Source of the DNA: Prosopis cineraria
Lineage: Eukaryota > Streptophyta > Magnoliopsida > Fabales > Fabaceae
Direction of reading: 5' to 3'
NCBI RefSeq assembly: GCF_029017545.1
Contig: NW_026555341.1
Coordinates: 1,364,001-1,428,000, forward strand
DNA length: 64,000 bases
Program-made: the position numbers and the translations under genes
The notes under the pieces: model-generated
Told to the model about the DNA's origin: nothing
What the model saw: only the letters and a program-made list of their open reading frames with translations
Database searches by the model: none
Part shown: positions 1-11,502 of the stretch, one piece after another
Numbering within the stretch: the stretch's first letter is position 1
How the letters are laid out: each line of letters begins with the position of its first letter

Positions 1-2514
1 ACTATTATTTGCTTAAAAATAGAAATGACTGATTTTCATAATTTAAAATGCCAAAATAAGTAAAATTAGTTGCTTAAAAGAGAAAGTTTTAAAAACTATC
101 CAGATTATAAATAAAAGAATTAAAAATTATTTTTATCCTTCAACGATACTCAAAAAATTATTAAAAACTCTATATTTAATTATAAATTAATTTTATTTTC
201 CAACGTTAAAGATTCCTTCATATAGTGATATTCCTTTTACTTACCCGTTTGTTTTCGTTAGTGGGTCCCATTTGTGTATTTTTTAATATTTTTTATTATA
301 AAATATTCTCTCCCTCCTTGTTCGTCTCTTCCTCTGCTCTCTCTCGAGATCGGATAAGTTGGCTGTTGTGGGAGCAAGTCGTTCATTTTCTATCAATTAC
401 TCTAAGATTAAATGAAGGATCTAGTAATTGATCCTTAGCACCACGCAGGGGAAAAAAAAAAAAAAGGTTAAACAAGGCCAAAGGAGAATGGCATATCAAG
501 CTAAAACAATGGGTAATCCCACTCTCTTTCTCCCTTCCTTATAGTCTCTCTCTGCTCCATCTTAGCCACAGCTTCAGCGTCCTCTCTACATTTTCCTCCG
601 TTCCTTCTCTGCATTCTTTATTTCCATGCATGCATGACACCATGATAGCAGATCATGGATTCTGTTGAAGCAAGAAAATGCCATGATGTTGCCATGAAAA
701 GGCTTGTCACCATGAAGAAATATGAGGAGAGAGAGGAAGAGAGAGAGAGAGGACAGAAAAGATGAGAGGAAGGAGAGAGAAAGTGGAGGAGAGAGAGGAC
801 TTGGCTCGTCAGAGATATTACTAGTTCGCCAATGTCTAGACCACTCGCTGCAAACTCTAAAATCTACAATGCCCATCAGCACCCTTGCTGATGAAAGATG
901 CACCTTTTTCAATCAATCCATAGTGCATGTCCAAGTCCCATATCAAAGTTTAGTTAGAGCCCATGTCTCCCATAGTCCCTCCCTTGCCGACCTCCTCAAA
1001 TGCGTCATCGGAGATGCTTAAAACAATGTTGCAAATCAACACTGAAGATTTGTTGTTGTCAAAATGATGAGACCCTATAAATCTCCGACATGTATAAGTA
1101 CCCAGAAGGTCACTCCATTGATCTCTCTTGTTTTCGATGATTCTGTATCCACTTTACCAATATAAGTATCCAGCTTCTTCCTCTCCGCCAATTTGTACAT
1201 TGCCGCCATCATTCTCGAGTACTCCATCGTATTTCTATATACATATATACAATATAACCCTAAACTCTGATCAACAATCACACACACATAACAATATTGA
1301 AAGCCACACAGTACATATACTTATGTATTACTTACTTGAGGATTAGCTTGAACTAAGTGTGATAGCCAATGTTCTTAAGGTTCAAAGCAGTGACTTTCTC
1401 TTGACTCAGAGGTCCTCCAATGATTAACACGATCGTAATGCCTAGATTCAATAAACATCTCATGCATCTTAATTGTCTCTGGTAGTGCTAGTGCAAAGCA
1501 GAGATGCGATTCGCAAGGAGAGAGGGAATGAAGAGGGGAGAGGGAGGAGAGAGAGTAATATTTGCATATTATAAAAATATTAAAATGAATTATAAGACCC
1601 ACTATTTAATATTTTATAATAAAAAATATTAAAAAATTAAACGTGGAACCTACTTAATAGATAAATAATGTTACCACAAAAAATATAACAGTTACAAACA
1701 TAATCATTGTCAAAAGTTTTTTACTATTATAAGTTTATACTTTTAATTATGACAATCATTTTTTTAAAAAATATAAAAGTGTCATCTCATATCATATCAG
1801 CATCTCCTCATGCCATGTTAGACTGACATGTGCCATATCACTTGCCACGGCACGTGCCAGGTCACCCCGTCATGTATGCGCCACGTCATGCGGTGTCATA
1901 TATTCATTATGAAATTTGTCTAAGTTAAAATTTGAATCCTTAATCTCTACCTCTCAGGCCGTAAATCTATTTTTTTGTCAGTTAAACTGAAATGTACTTG
2001 CAGTTATTATATGTAAAATTAAATATATATTATTTAATTACATACACGTATATCAAATAATATATTATTAGAAATATATACATATATATTTTATTTTCAT
2101 TTATTAATATGATAAAATAATTTATGTGAGTGTATATATATTATATATTCTTAATAAAATATTATTGTAGCAAATATTTTTTAGGAGAATGAAATTAAAA
2201 TGAAATAATTTTTAAATATTAAATAATTTTCTTATAAACGTCTTAACCAATTTTTAAATTACGTGTTTATTTTCTAAAGGAAAATGATTGAGTATATACT
2301 TTATTTATAATTATGTATTACATTAGTTTACATTAAATATCTTTTATTTTTTTCATAATTTTCTCAAAAATTAATAAATAAATTATTAAACGTTTTTCTT
2401 CTCCCAAATAGACACCATGTGAATATCAAGCTAAGTATCAAGTGTGTCATGTATTAAGTAGTCTATAATGTCATTTACATCTTATAACATCCATACAACT
2501 TTAACATTTCAGTG

Positions 2515-2520
<6 letters not shown>
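1..2520. other. Intergenic, AT-rich, no confident gene
   Basis: I see no supported gene here. About 540-1560 is richer in coding-like sequence and purine runs (a GAGAGA-rich stretch at 722-800), with short open frames on both strands. One plus-strand frame ends in SPSLADLLKCVIGD, which vaguely recalls the N-terminal region of some ABCG half-transporters, but no ATP-binding motif follows, so I do not call it. From 1560 on the sequence is AT-rich apart from a GCCACGTCA-like patch at about 1800-1900. Confidence 0.5.

Positions 2521-2545
<25 letters not shown>
2521..2545. repeat. (AT)n microsatellite
   Basis: This is an uninterrupted alternating AT run of 25 bases, followed by a short GTAA repeat. 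Confidence 0.95.
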
Positions 2546-2820
2546 AGTAAGTAAGTAGGTTTTTATGTATAACTAAGCTTGATTATAATTTATTTTTTTG
2601 AAATAATTCATAAAAAATTATAAAAAATAATTCATTTATATTTATATATAACTTAGCTTGATTATGTATGCTAGCTTAATAAGATCATTATTAAAAATTA
2701 ATCCATAAGAAATTTTTTTAAATGTAATTATTAAAATACTAACTTAACAATATTATTATTTTAAAAAGTAATCATTATCGATCTTATATATAATTTATTT
2801 TTATTCTATATATAAATACC

Positions 2821-3255
2821 TTTAGTGGCAACAAATTTTGCCACTAAAAGTAATTATGTAAATTATTTTTTATAAAAATTTTGTTAATTTTTTAATTATT
2901 TTTTATCAAAATACTTTTGGCAGCGATAGTTTATCGCTGCTACAAATAATTACATAAATTATTTTTAATTTTTCAATTATTTTTTTATAAAAATACTTTT
3001 GATAAGAAATTACATAAATTATTTTAATTTTTTAATTATTTTTTATAAAAATATTTTTGGCGACAATAGTTTGTCACCTTTAAAAGTATTACATAAATTA
3101 TTTTTAATTTTTTAATTATTTTTTATGAAAATATTTTTGACAATGAGAAACTATTGCCACTAAAAGTAATTATATAAATTTATTTTTTAGGAAAATACTT
3201 GTAGTATTTAAAAGTCACCGCAACTCTACTTTTGGTGGTGACTTTTAATAGCTAC
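2821..3255. repeat. Diverged tandem array of hairpin-bearing units
   Basis: Roughly six units of about 65-95 bases follow one another. Each pairs an AT-rich spacer (TAATTATTTTTTATAAAAATA-like) with a short palindrome. The clearest palindromes are at 2821-2848 (11-base perfect arms around TTTAGTGGCAA, 6-base loop), 2920-2940 (9-base perfect arms, GCAGCGATA), 3059-3078 (one mismatch) and 3209-3252 (arms around AAAAGTCACC). The palindromes keep a TTTAGTGGCGAC-like theme. Such repeats are typical of subterminal regions of plant CACTA-type or other DNA transposons. I see no transposase nearby, so the parent family is not identified. Confidence 0.7.
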
Positions 3256-3570
3256 ATAATGTTATTATCAATTTTTTTTAATGCGTCAAGGGCATGGACA
3301 ATTAAATTTTTAAAGTTAAGGAATAAAATTGATTCAAAGTGAAATTTAGGATCGTCAATGATCTTTTGCATATAGTTGAGAGACAAAATTAACTCTTAAT
3401 TCTAAATATAACTATAAACAAAGGAGTAAAATTTTTTATCCTTTTATTACTTCATTAGAATTTGAGGAAGAGACAGAGGAGGAAAAAAATCAAAAAACCA
3501 AAAATATGACCATAACTCTCAGAAGTTGAATCTATAATCCAATAATATATCTTTTTAAAAAAATATAATT
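3256..3570. other. AT-rich spacer, nothing recognised
   Basis: This spacer lies between the hairpin array and the foldback element. I see no open frame, RNA gene or repeat that I can name. Confidence 0.4.
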
Positions 3571-3800
3571 TTGAGTCCTTACATTTGGCTCGAATTTGTT
3601 ATAGATCTTTCTACTTTTTTTAATGTTCTAAATTTCTACAATTTTATTTTTTAGTGTTTTAGGTCCCTCCACAAGTGGTATTATATAGATCTAAAACACT
3701 AAAAAATAAAAGTTTAAAAACTTATAATGTTGAAAAACAAAAGTGTAAAGACATAAAATATTAAAAAAAGTGTGAGGATTTATAATAAAATTAGCAACAT
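3571..3800. mobile_element. Foldback-type MITE (copy 1)
   Basis: The left half (TTTTTAATGTTCTAAATTTC through TTTTATTTTTTAGTGTTTTA) is the reverse complement of the right half (TAAAACACTAAAAAATAAAA onwards), so nearly the whole stretch folds back around a loop at about 3662-3692. The inner arms are near-perfect and the outer parts diverged. A second copy of the same type lies at 32241-32510. It has no coding capacity. Ends and target duplication are not resolved. Confidence 0.6.
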
Positions 3801-5035
3801 ATATTTTTATGTAGAAATAGCAGTAAGATGTCATTTTATAAAAGAGAAAATAATGGGAAAGAGCCATTTGAAACTTAGCTCAAATGGTGCAGATAAAGGG
3901 TGATATGGGTAGAGAACAATGTATTGAAAATTAGATAAGTTATCAAACTAGTTGAGGCACTAGTTTACGAATTAGTGGTCCAATAAAGGTTAAATTGAGG
4001 GTCAAACCTACAACAAACAGGTCATTATTAAAATAAAAAAATATAAATGAAAAAATTAATTATCAAAATATTTATTAATATCTAAGATTAATGTCTCATA
4101 TAAGACATAAATATAATAATACTTATGACAATAATAAATTACTAACATTCCAAATATTTACCGGTACAAGTTTCCTACTTGAATTTTAATCTTGAATAAT
4201 ATCATATATGATATTTAAATATTTTATCATACAAAGTTTCCCATCTTATATCACATTTTATGAAAATATTTTAGCTTTCTTGAGTTTTTTTGAGGGAAAT
4301 AAGCGCAATGTTTGAAGCACAGAGGGGCTGTTTGATGACCATGTATAAGAGATATTGCATGTGATTTTAGACGTGTTCATGTCATTTCTTTTCTTGGTTT
4401 GTGTAGCTAAGGTCTATTGGCTGCCTTTTTTACTATAAAAAAAAAAATACTTTCTTAAATCTTATTTATAAATTATTTTTATCTCATCAATATCAATACA
4501 AAAAAAAATAAAAAATAAAATTCAATAAAATTACAAACATAATCCTCAAAAAATAAATAAATTATATAATATTATTTTTCTCTCTCACTCTTTTTAAAAA
4601 TAATTTAAACATTTTATTTAAAATATCATTATTAATCTAATAACTTATAAAGTGATCAATAAAATGGACTAGAGGGAATAGTTACTTTTAATGGGTTCTC
4701 TATCATCGAAAAAAGCAGAAGCATTTGTTTTTGATTTCAGCTTGTGAACACCGTATTTTGTCTGAATATTTTTTAAATTTAATAATAAATAATCAAAAAA
4801 TACAAAAAATATAAAAATAAAATTTAATCCTTTTTTTAGAACTATATTTTAAAAAATAATTTTAACAAAATCAAAAAAAAATCTTGTTTAAATCTTTTAA
4901 AATCTCTCCCAATTTATCCTAACCATTCAAAGATATTGGGAATCAATTTTTAAAACCCAACTATTCTTAAATTTCTCTCATTAAATTTTGTTGTTTTTCA
5001 TTGAATATATATATATAAATTTCAAAAAAGATAAA
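3801..5035. other. AT-rich intergenic sequence
   Basis: There is no supported gene. Around 4740 a stretch beginning TTGTGAACACCGTATTTTGTC could be the start of an LTR belonging to the decayed retrotransposon suspected further right, but I cannot pair it with a second copy. Confidence 0.3.
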
Positions 5036-5935
5036 CATTAATTCAAAAAAACAAAAAGAAGCCTAACTAAAGGCTGGGTATACGTTTCACCCACAGAAAA
5101 GAAAAAAAAAGAGAGAAAGAGGAGAACAGATCTTTGGCGCAGAAGAGAAAAGCAAAACCAGACTCTGCCACCAACCAAAAACATGCAAAAAAGAAAACAG
5201 AAACACGAGCTGCAAGCACACACAATCACAGAGGCAAAAGGAAGCAAAATACACAGCCACAGCATAGAAGAGACACACGCACAGCAGAAGGTAAGAAAGG
5301 AGAATGTAGAGAAGACCCTGAAAGCAAGCTGTGACCATAGAGCAGAAATGTAGCACCCACACGCCAGTTGAAAATGAGCACAGAAAAATGAAAAAAAGGC
5401 AAAACATACAGCCATACAAAAACAAAAAAAGCAGAGCATAAAAGAGGAGAAGACAGAGGGGAGAAAAAAGAAAAAGAGAAAAAAAGAGAGCATAAGAGAT
5501 GGATCCAAGACACAAGAGAGAGACGGAGTGAGGGCAGGAGACCAAGAAGGAGGAAGGAGAGAAAAACTGGAAGAGAAGAGAGAAAACCAGAGGAAGAAAA
5601 TTGGAAGAAAAAAAATAGAGCCACGAACGAGAGAGAAAGAATAACAGAGATTGAGAGAGAGAGACTAAGAAGGAGAAACAGAGACTGAGAGAAAACACAG
5701 AGACAGCACGGAGAAGAGACGAGAATGAGTCCAAGAGAGGATGGAGAATGAGAAGGGGACGGTGAAGTGGGGGAGAGAGACTAAGAACGAGAGAGATTTG
5801 AAGGAGAGGTCTATGACACCATGCGCGAAGGACAGATCAAATGGAAGGTGGCACCATGTGAGAAGGCCGAATCTGAGATTGAGAGAGATGGTCGAAACTC
5901 TAGAAAAAAAAAGAGAGAGATAAACGAATGAGAAG
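5036..5935 (+). other. Strongly purine-rich (GA) tract
   Basis: For about 900 bases the plus strand is dominated by A and G (AGAGAGAAAGAGGAG-type sequence) with few T. Long open frames on the minus strand here encode only F/L/S/C-rich low-complexity peptides, as expected from reading a TC-rich strand, so I do not call them genes. It may be part of the untranslated leader of a decayed LTR retrotransposon, or an expanded GA repeat. Confidence 0.6.
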
Positions 5936-6141
5936 GAAAGAGTAGTAGCATCTATCGAGTGTAGAGGAAACTGCAATACTGACCTTCACGCCGTCAGGGA
6001 GAGAAACACATACACACTCTTTTTTTTGTTCTCTATCTCTTCCTCCTGCATAATATGCTCTATCTGCGTTCTCTTTGATTTGCTCTTTGTTCTTCATCTT
6101 TATCGAATAAAGGTTTTCAATTGAGGATTGTAATTATCGTC

Positions 6142-6246
6142 ATGGCTACTCTCAATGGTCAAACTAAAACTGTTCAAGGCAACATAACTCCCTCTATGTC
6201 GCCTCTTCATGCAGCAAAGAGCATTGATTTTCAGCCTGTTCTCTAA
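6142..6246 (+). other. Short unassigned ORF (34 aa)
   Basis: The frame starts at an ATG in TCATGGCTA context (MATLNGQTKT...) and stops after 34 codons at TAA. Beyond the stop, TTGCAATCTAAATTGATG... still looks faintly coding in shifting frames. This may be the broken start of a retrotransposon gag-like frame or a processed gene fragment. I recognise no family. Confidence 0.2.
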
Positions 6247-6840
6247 AGGTTGCAATCTAAATTGATGTCACACGAGTGCTAGATGTTTTACAAGCAATAA
6301 AGAATTAAAAACATGTTCAAAACTTGAGGTTGAGGCGATGAAAGCGTTGTCTTGAGAGGAAGAAGAATGCAAACCTAGAATTACAAGTTACTCAGGTAAT
6401 ATTTAAATCATATCATCTCCCTTAATTTGGATTCATTGATGAACATATATGTATATTGATAGATATTATGAGTGTGGACTGATCCAGATGTATGTTTAGG
6501 CATAAAAAAAATTAAAATTTAAATATTTTTCCATGTAGAATTTAGAACATATTTGAGAGGTGTTTGACAAAATAAAAAAAAGGAGAGCTTGTGAGAATAT
6601 TGTTGATAATTTTGTGAGGTGATTGTGGTTTGAAGTCACTTCTATCATGGTTATGATCTTGCTAAAAGTTTATGTCAAATCTATAATTTTTTTAGAATAT
6701 ATCCTCAAATCAAAAGAATAGTGAATTGTCAAAATAGTTTATTTCTCTATTCTTTCCATGGCCTTTATTGCATGAATTGTTTAGCGACCCACAATATTAT
6801 ACATTGACTGCAAATACAAATATTTTGGCTATCTATTTGT

Positions 6841-8095
6841 CATGTGAGATTTTAAGAATCTCCATAGGCACTTAAAATGATTTCATACTGTGTAAATTAA
6901 TAAGATTTCACAGGTATGAGAATCAATCTTATAATAAAATATTTAAGTTTCATGTGAGATTTTAAGAATCTTTAGACAAAATTAAATTAATTGCCTTATC
7001 GTGTATAATAATAAATCCTTGCAATATCGTGATTCACAATTTGTATATATTACATAAACAAATTTTTGTAAATAAAATAATAAACATTTTTTATAATATT
7101 AATTAATTAAGTTAATAATTATATTATCTAATTAGATCTTGCGATCACGTGAGATTTTTGAAATTTCGTAGACCTTTAAGATAATCGTACTACCGTGTGA
7201 ATCAATAAGACTTTGCAAATATAACGATTAAGATTTTTATATTTAAAAATATGCATTATATAATTACGCATTAAAATATATTCAAAGTGAATATTATTTA
7301 ATCCGTTTATCGTGTGAGACTTTGAATCTCTGCAGATATTTAAGATAATCCCATATCGTGTAAATCAATAAGATTTCACAGATATGAAAGTAAAACTAAT
7401 ATATTAAAATTAACTCTCTTTTTATAATTTAAATTAATAATTTATTTAAGTCTCATATGAGATTTTAAGAATCTTTGTAGAGACCTAAATTAATCATCTC
7501 ATCGCGTGAGATAATAAATCCTCACAGATATAGTGATTCTCAATTTTTATGATAAATAAATAATTTTTATAAATAATGATATAATACACAATTTAGAAAA
7601 ATTAATTAACCAAATTAATGTATTTAAATTATAATCATATTTACCAATTGTATCTCTTAGTCATGTAAGATTTTTGAATCTACGTAGACTTCTAAGATAA
7701 TCGTATTATTGTATGAGCCAATAAGACTCTGCAGATATAACGATTAAGTTTTTTAAAATATATATATATAAATTATATATTAAATTAAAGATATATTTAA
7801 ATAAATTTAATTCTTTCATCGTGTGAAATTTTAGAATCTTCACAGATATTTAGGATAATTACATTACCATATAAGTTAATAAGGCTTTGCAGGTATGATG
7901 ATTAAAATTCTTTAAAAACATGTACATACATGCTTAAATAAATTATTACTAGCATTTAAAAATAAATAAATTAAATTGCTAAATTTTTTTATCGTGTTAA
8001 ATTTCAGAATCTTCACAAATATTTAGAACAATTGCATTACCGTATGAACTAATGAGGCTCTGCAGGTATAGTAGTTAAAATTCTCAATTATAAAA
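6841..8095. repeat. Diverged tandem repeat array, CATGTGAGATTTTAAGAATCT unit
   Basis: A motif like CRTGTGARATTTTRGAATCT, followed by TAGRYATTTARRATAATY and then RTGTRWATYAATAAGRCTTY, recurs at 6841, 6951, 7146, 7311, 7454, 7662, 7820 and 7993. Spacing alternates between about 110 and 215 bases, with AT-rich filler of variable length. Units are diverged but the order of the three sub-motifs is kept. It lies directly left of the Tat-like retrotransposon remnant, so it may be the repeat-rich part of that element's LTR. Confidence 0.75.
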
Positions 8096-8282
8096 CACAA
8101 AAAATAATAAAATAATTTTAAACCCTTTTCTTTTCTTTATTTCAAAATTCAAAAATTAAAAAAATAATTAAAATTAAATTACTTTTTGTAATTTAAAACA
8201 CACATATTAAAATTTTAAAAATTATTTTATTTATAAAATGGTGAATTATTTTTAATTAATTTATTTTTAAAAATATTTTCAC

Positions 8283-8730
8283 CAACAACGTTCAAGCCCA
8301 AACTACATAGATTTTGATCCCCATCACAGGGTACGTAGGCTTCAGAGTCAGATTTTGAGTTAAGTCCTCCCTCATAAATAAATAAACATTTCTCACTTAA
8401 TTCTTATCATTTTTAAAACATATGAATATAAGAGGGATAATTAAAATAATTTTAAAACCATATTAATATAACATAACAAATTTCAGGCAACCGTTCTAAT
8501 GAACGGGTGTTGTGGGGTGCTTAACATCTTTCCCACACTCAACCAACTCCCGAACCTATTCTTTAATTTCACAGACCACCCTTATCCTCCATTAATTGAT
8601 TTCTTGAGATTTACTTCAAAATTTTAATTGCGACTCCTCATTCGATTCGGTTTCGCCATGAAGACTGGGACCTTTGCTCGCACGCCGTCCGCGTCGCATG
8701 TTTTCAAGTGCGACACGGCTAACACAATCC
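8283..8730 (+). mobile_element. Decayed Ty3/Tat-like LTR retrotransposon fragment
   Basis: The words AACGTTCAAGCCCAAACTAC, GGGTACGTAGGC, GGGTGTTGTGGGGTGC, CCAACTCCCGAACC and GCGACTCC appear in this order. I recall the same order (GGATACGTAGGC, GGTGTTGTGGGGTGCTAA, ACCGACTCCCGAACC, GGCGACTCC) from the LTR and leader of plant Tat/Ogre-lineage Ty3 elements. No gag or pol frame survives nearby. The family call rests on remembered words, not on an alignment. Confidence 0.45.
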
Positions 8731-10126
8731 TACATGACCTTCACACTTCCACGATTCTACCTGTTCATAAAAGCTCAGATGGCAATAGCAGCAAAGAAGG
8801 GAAGAGAAATGCAAAACAGAAATAGAGAACACCAGCTAGCAACACAGACAGAGATGAGTAGACGAGCAGTAGCGAGAGACAGAGACCAAAGTTTCAATTA
8901 TAGCAGCAACCTGACGACGACTTTTCAGACAGAGACACGGAGAGAGATGGTAGCAGCTACAGCGAATGAAAGATGGGAGAGGGTGAGCGGGAGGATCGAT
9001 TTGGGGTAGGGATTAATTCTTCTCTCATCTTTTTGGGCTTAGAACTTCAAACGTTCATTTCATTCTTTTTTTATTTTTTTTATAATCCTAAAAATGATGA
9101 CGTTTTGGAGCTTTGGCAGACAAAAAATATAACTCAACTAGCTCATCCAACCCATCGAGGTTATTCCCAGGTTGACCTAGTTAATACTTCTCCAGTTTAC
9201 CTAGTAAACCAATCCAGCCAATTGGCCGGCGATCCAATCCAATTTTTCATTCATTGGTAGAAACCGTGATGCAAAACCCCCTTGTATATTTGAAAAGAAT
9301 AATTGAAAGTGTCGCATTTTGCACTTCTCTTGACAATAGGATGATATAGATAATGTCTTCTCTTGTTGGCCAATTATCATTCAGATATATTACGACTATT
9401 AATTTAATACATTATTTTTCTGTCATTTAAAATGTTTTAATGAATCAGCGTTACATTTTTCTTTCCTTCGTCTTCTTCTTCTTTCTTTTTTCTTTTTAAT
9501 GTATTTTTGTGTTTCTTACAGCACCAAGGCACACCTCGTCGTCTCGAGTGAGGTGTAAGCCAAGAGGAGCATGTGAAATGCAATGAAGTGTTTATAAACT
9601 TTGGGTCTGATATGCATGAAAATGATAACTAAGATTAATTACGTGGGAAAGTGAAAAGAAAAGGTTCAAAATGAGAGTGACATTTTAATTATATATAGAT
9701 AGAATAGATAGACATAGAACACAAATTAATTGGCGCGCGCGCACACACACACACATGCATGCATGCCTGATCATAACAAAATGATCTATATATACGAACA
9801 TACACACATATTGCGCCCATTGTGTTTTAAGGCTCCAGCACTAATGCTTACTTTCTATATATATATAAGTGATCGAGGCTAAACAATAATAAATAACAAG
9901 CTCCAGCACCAAAGGGATATACATATAACCGATTAATTAATTAATTAATTTACATGTGGGGAATAAGAAGTCGAAGATAGTCGGGGTGATGATGAAAATT
10001 GGGATGGTTTTAATTTGCTGCTGCTGCTTATTCCACTTCATCGATCTCCTTATTCGTCAGATATTGTGGATGCACCATATATATTCGTCCTTCTTCAATT
10101 CCATCACACAAAGACACATCCCAAAA
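8731..10126. other. Intergenic, degraded sequence with simple repeats
   Basis: Open frames at 8628-9260 look like relics in shifting frames and I assign no function. A compound simple repeat (GC, then AC, then ATGC units) lies at 9732-9766 and an ATTA repeat at about 9931-9949. The stretch just before 10127 would be the 3' flank of the MADS-box pseudogene on the minus strand. Confidence 0.4.
9732..9766. repeat. Compound microsatellite (GC)n(AC)n(ATGC)n
   Basis: Three simple repeats adjoin: GCGCGCGCGC, then ACACACACACACAC, then CATGCATGCATGC. Confidence 0.9.
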
Positions 10127-11502
10127 TCATATTATTTCCTTATAATAATCACTTGCTGTGCAGAATTCAGGGAGCTGAAATTTTGGCATCTCAATTAAAA
10201 TTAATAAACTTGAATCCCCCCAAGAAAGTAAATCTTACCATTCGAAGCACTAGACTCTTGTTCACCTGCTCCAAGTTTTTAACCTGGAACATTAATCACC
10301 ACATATAAAATCTTGTCAGTTCACGAACGCAATGTTTCAATTCCAACCTGATATGAAACGATTGAACATTTTGTCTGGAAAAAAGAAATAAAGCGAAAGA
10401 ATATATAATTTGACTTGATTAGTTTAATTGCAAAGCATATATTCCATTGGTCGACCTTTTTCTTGCAGGTATCGATCCGAGTTTTCGCATGAAGCTGTGA
10501 AACAACAACGCAAAAACAAGTTATATTTCAGCAGGCAAAATAACACAAGTTATGTCAGATTAGGTTCTGTACGTATTTATACTGAAGAAAAAGTCAACCT
10601 AAAATTGTTAGAGATCTGCTAAGCTGGAAAAGCATGAGCGAATGAAGTGTGTGTGAAGCTTACGATAAAAGGGCGCAAAAAAAAAAAACACAGAACTTGA
10701 AATCAAAGATTGAATGAACCAAAAACCTTCCTTTCACGTATCATTGCTGAGGAAGAAATTATGTCCTCCTCAAGACAGCGCAGTTGCTGAAAGTTCAAAT
10801 CGTCCAAATCTGCGCCCAACATATTCCTTAATTTCAAAACTGTATAACTTCACCAGCATGAGCTTCGAAAAAGGTCACAACAAAGCGCGTGTGTAAATAT
10901 TATTGGTTTCAATCCTCTAATTAAACTCTAAAACTGCTTTTACCTTATCTCTCTCCTTTGAGCTTATTGTTTATCTTTTTCAATTTTCTCAAGTTTTCCA
11001 GCATTCTCTGTAAACAAATAGGAATACCCGTAACATCATCAGATATATTCGAGCAATACTGAAGGCAGGACCCTTAGAAATTGGAACACCACCAAAGTCA
11101 ACAATCATACGAGAGAAAGAAACAGATGGCTTAACCTCGTTGTGGCCACGCCACAAATCAACATTTCCCAACGCCTTCTGATACTGATCGATCATCTTCT
11201 TCGTTCTGCAGGAATTCCCAAAAAAACTCAGAACGTCAGAAATAGCAATAAACTAATTAATCACTATAACCTCTTTATTATTATATGTAGATTGGAAAAA
11301 GGAGATGTAGGGAGTATAGAGAGACGTACATGGGGCCAGGGGCAGTGTATTCGTGCATCTTGTTATTTTCGGAGAACATAATGAGGGAGACCTTAGCATC
11401 ACAGAGAACACTGAGTTCATGAGCTTTCTTGAAGATGCCACTACGTCGCTTGGAGTCGGTGACCTGCCTGTTGGTGGGATTCTCGATCTTTCCTCTTCCC
11501 AT
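10127..11502 (-). pseudogene. TM6-like: TM6/APETALA3-type MADS-box gene, broken
   Basis: B-class floral homeotic MIKC genes of this type encode DNA-binding partners for petal and stamen identity. Exons on the minus strand: 1, 11502-11330 (MADS domain, with SKRRSGIFKKAHELSVLCDA); 2, 11205-11136 (TKKMIDQYQKALGNVDLWR); 3, 11007-10944; 4, 10826-10727 (exactly 100 bp, DLDDLNFQQLRCLEE); 5, 10494-10456; 6, 10283-10239 (45 bp, VKNLEQ). All have GT-AG borders. A possible last exon, 10174-10127, gives only a 15-residue tail without the usual DPHYGL motif. Exon 1 is 173 bp against 188 in the family, losing five residues after MGRGKIE. Exon 3 is 64 bp against 62; two extra A bases in CTCAAAGG shift the frame into TAA. 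NPTNRQVT and HEY favour the TM6 branch over PISTILLATA. Confidence 0.85.

Noticed and set aside
586..1602. Possible gene fragments at the left end
   Set aside because: The weak ABCG-like word SPSLADLLK and a KLAERKKLDT stretch have no supporting motifs, splice pattern or consistent strand.
5038..5976. Long overlapping minus-strand open frames (up to 215 codons)
   Set aside because: They encode only F, L, S and C-rich low-complexity peptides because the plus strand is GA-rich. There is no domain, and several frames are open at once.
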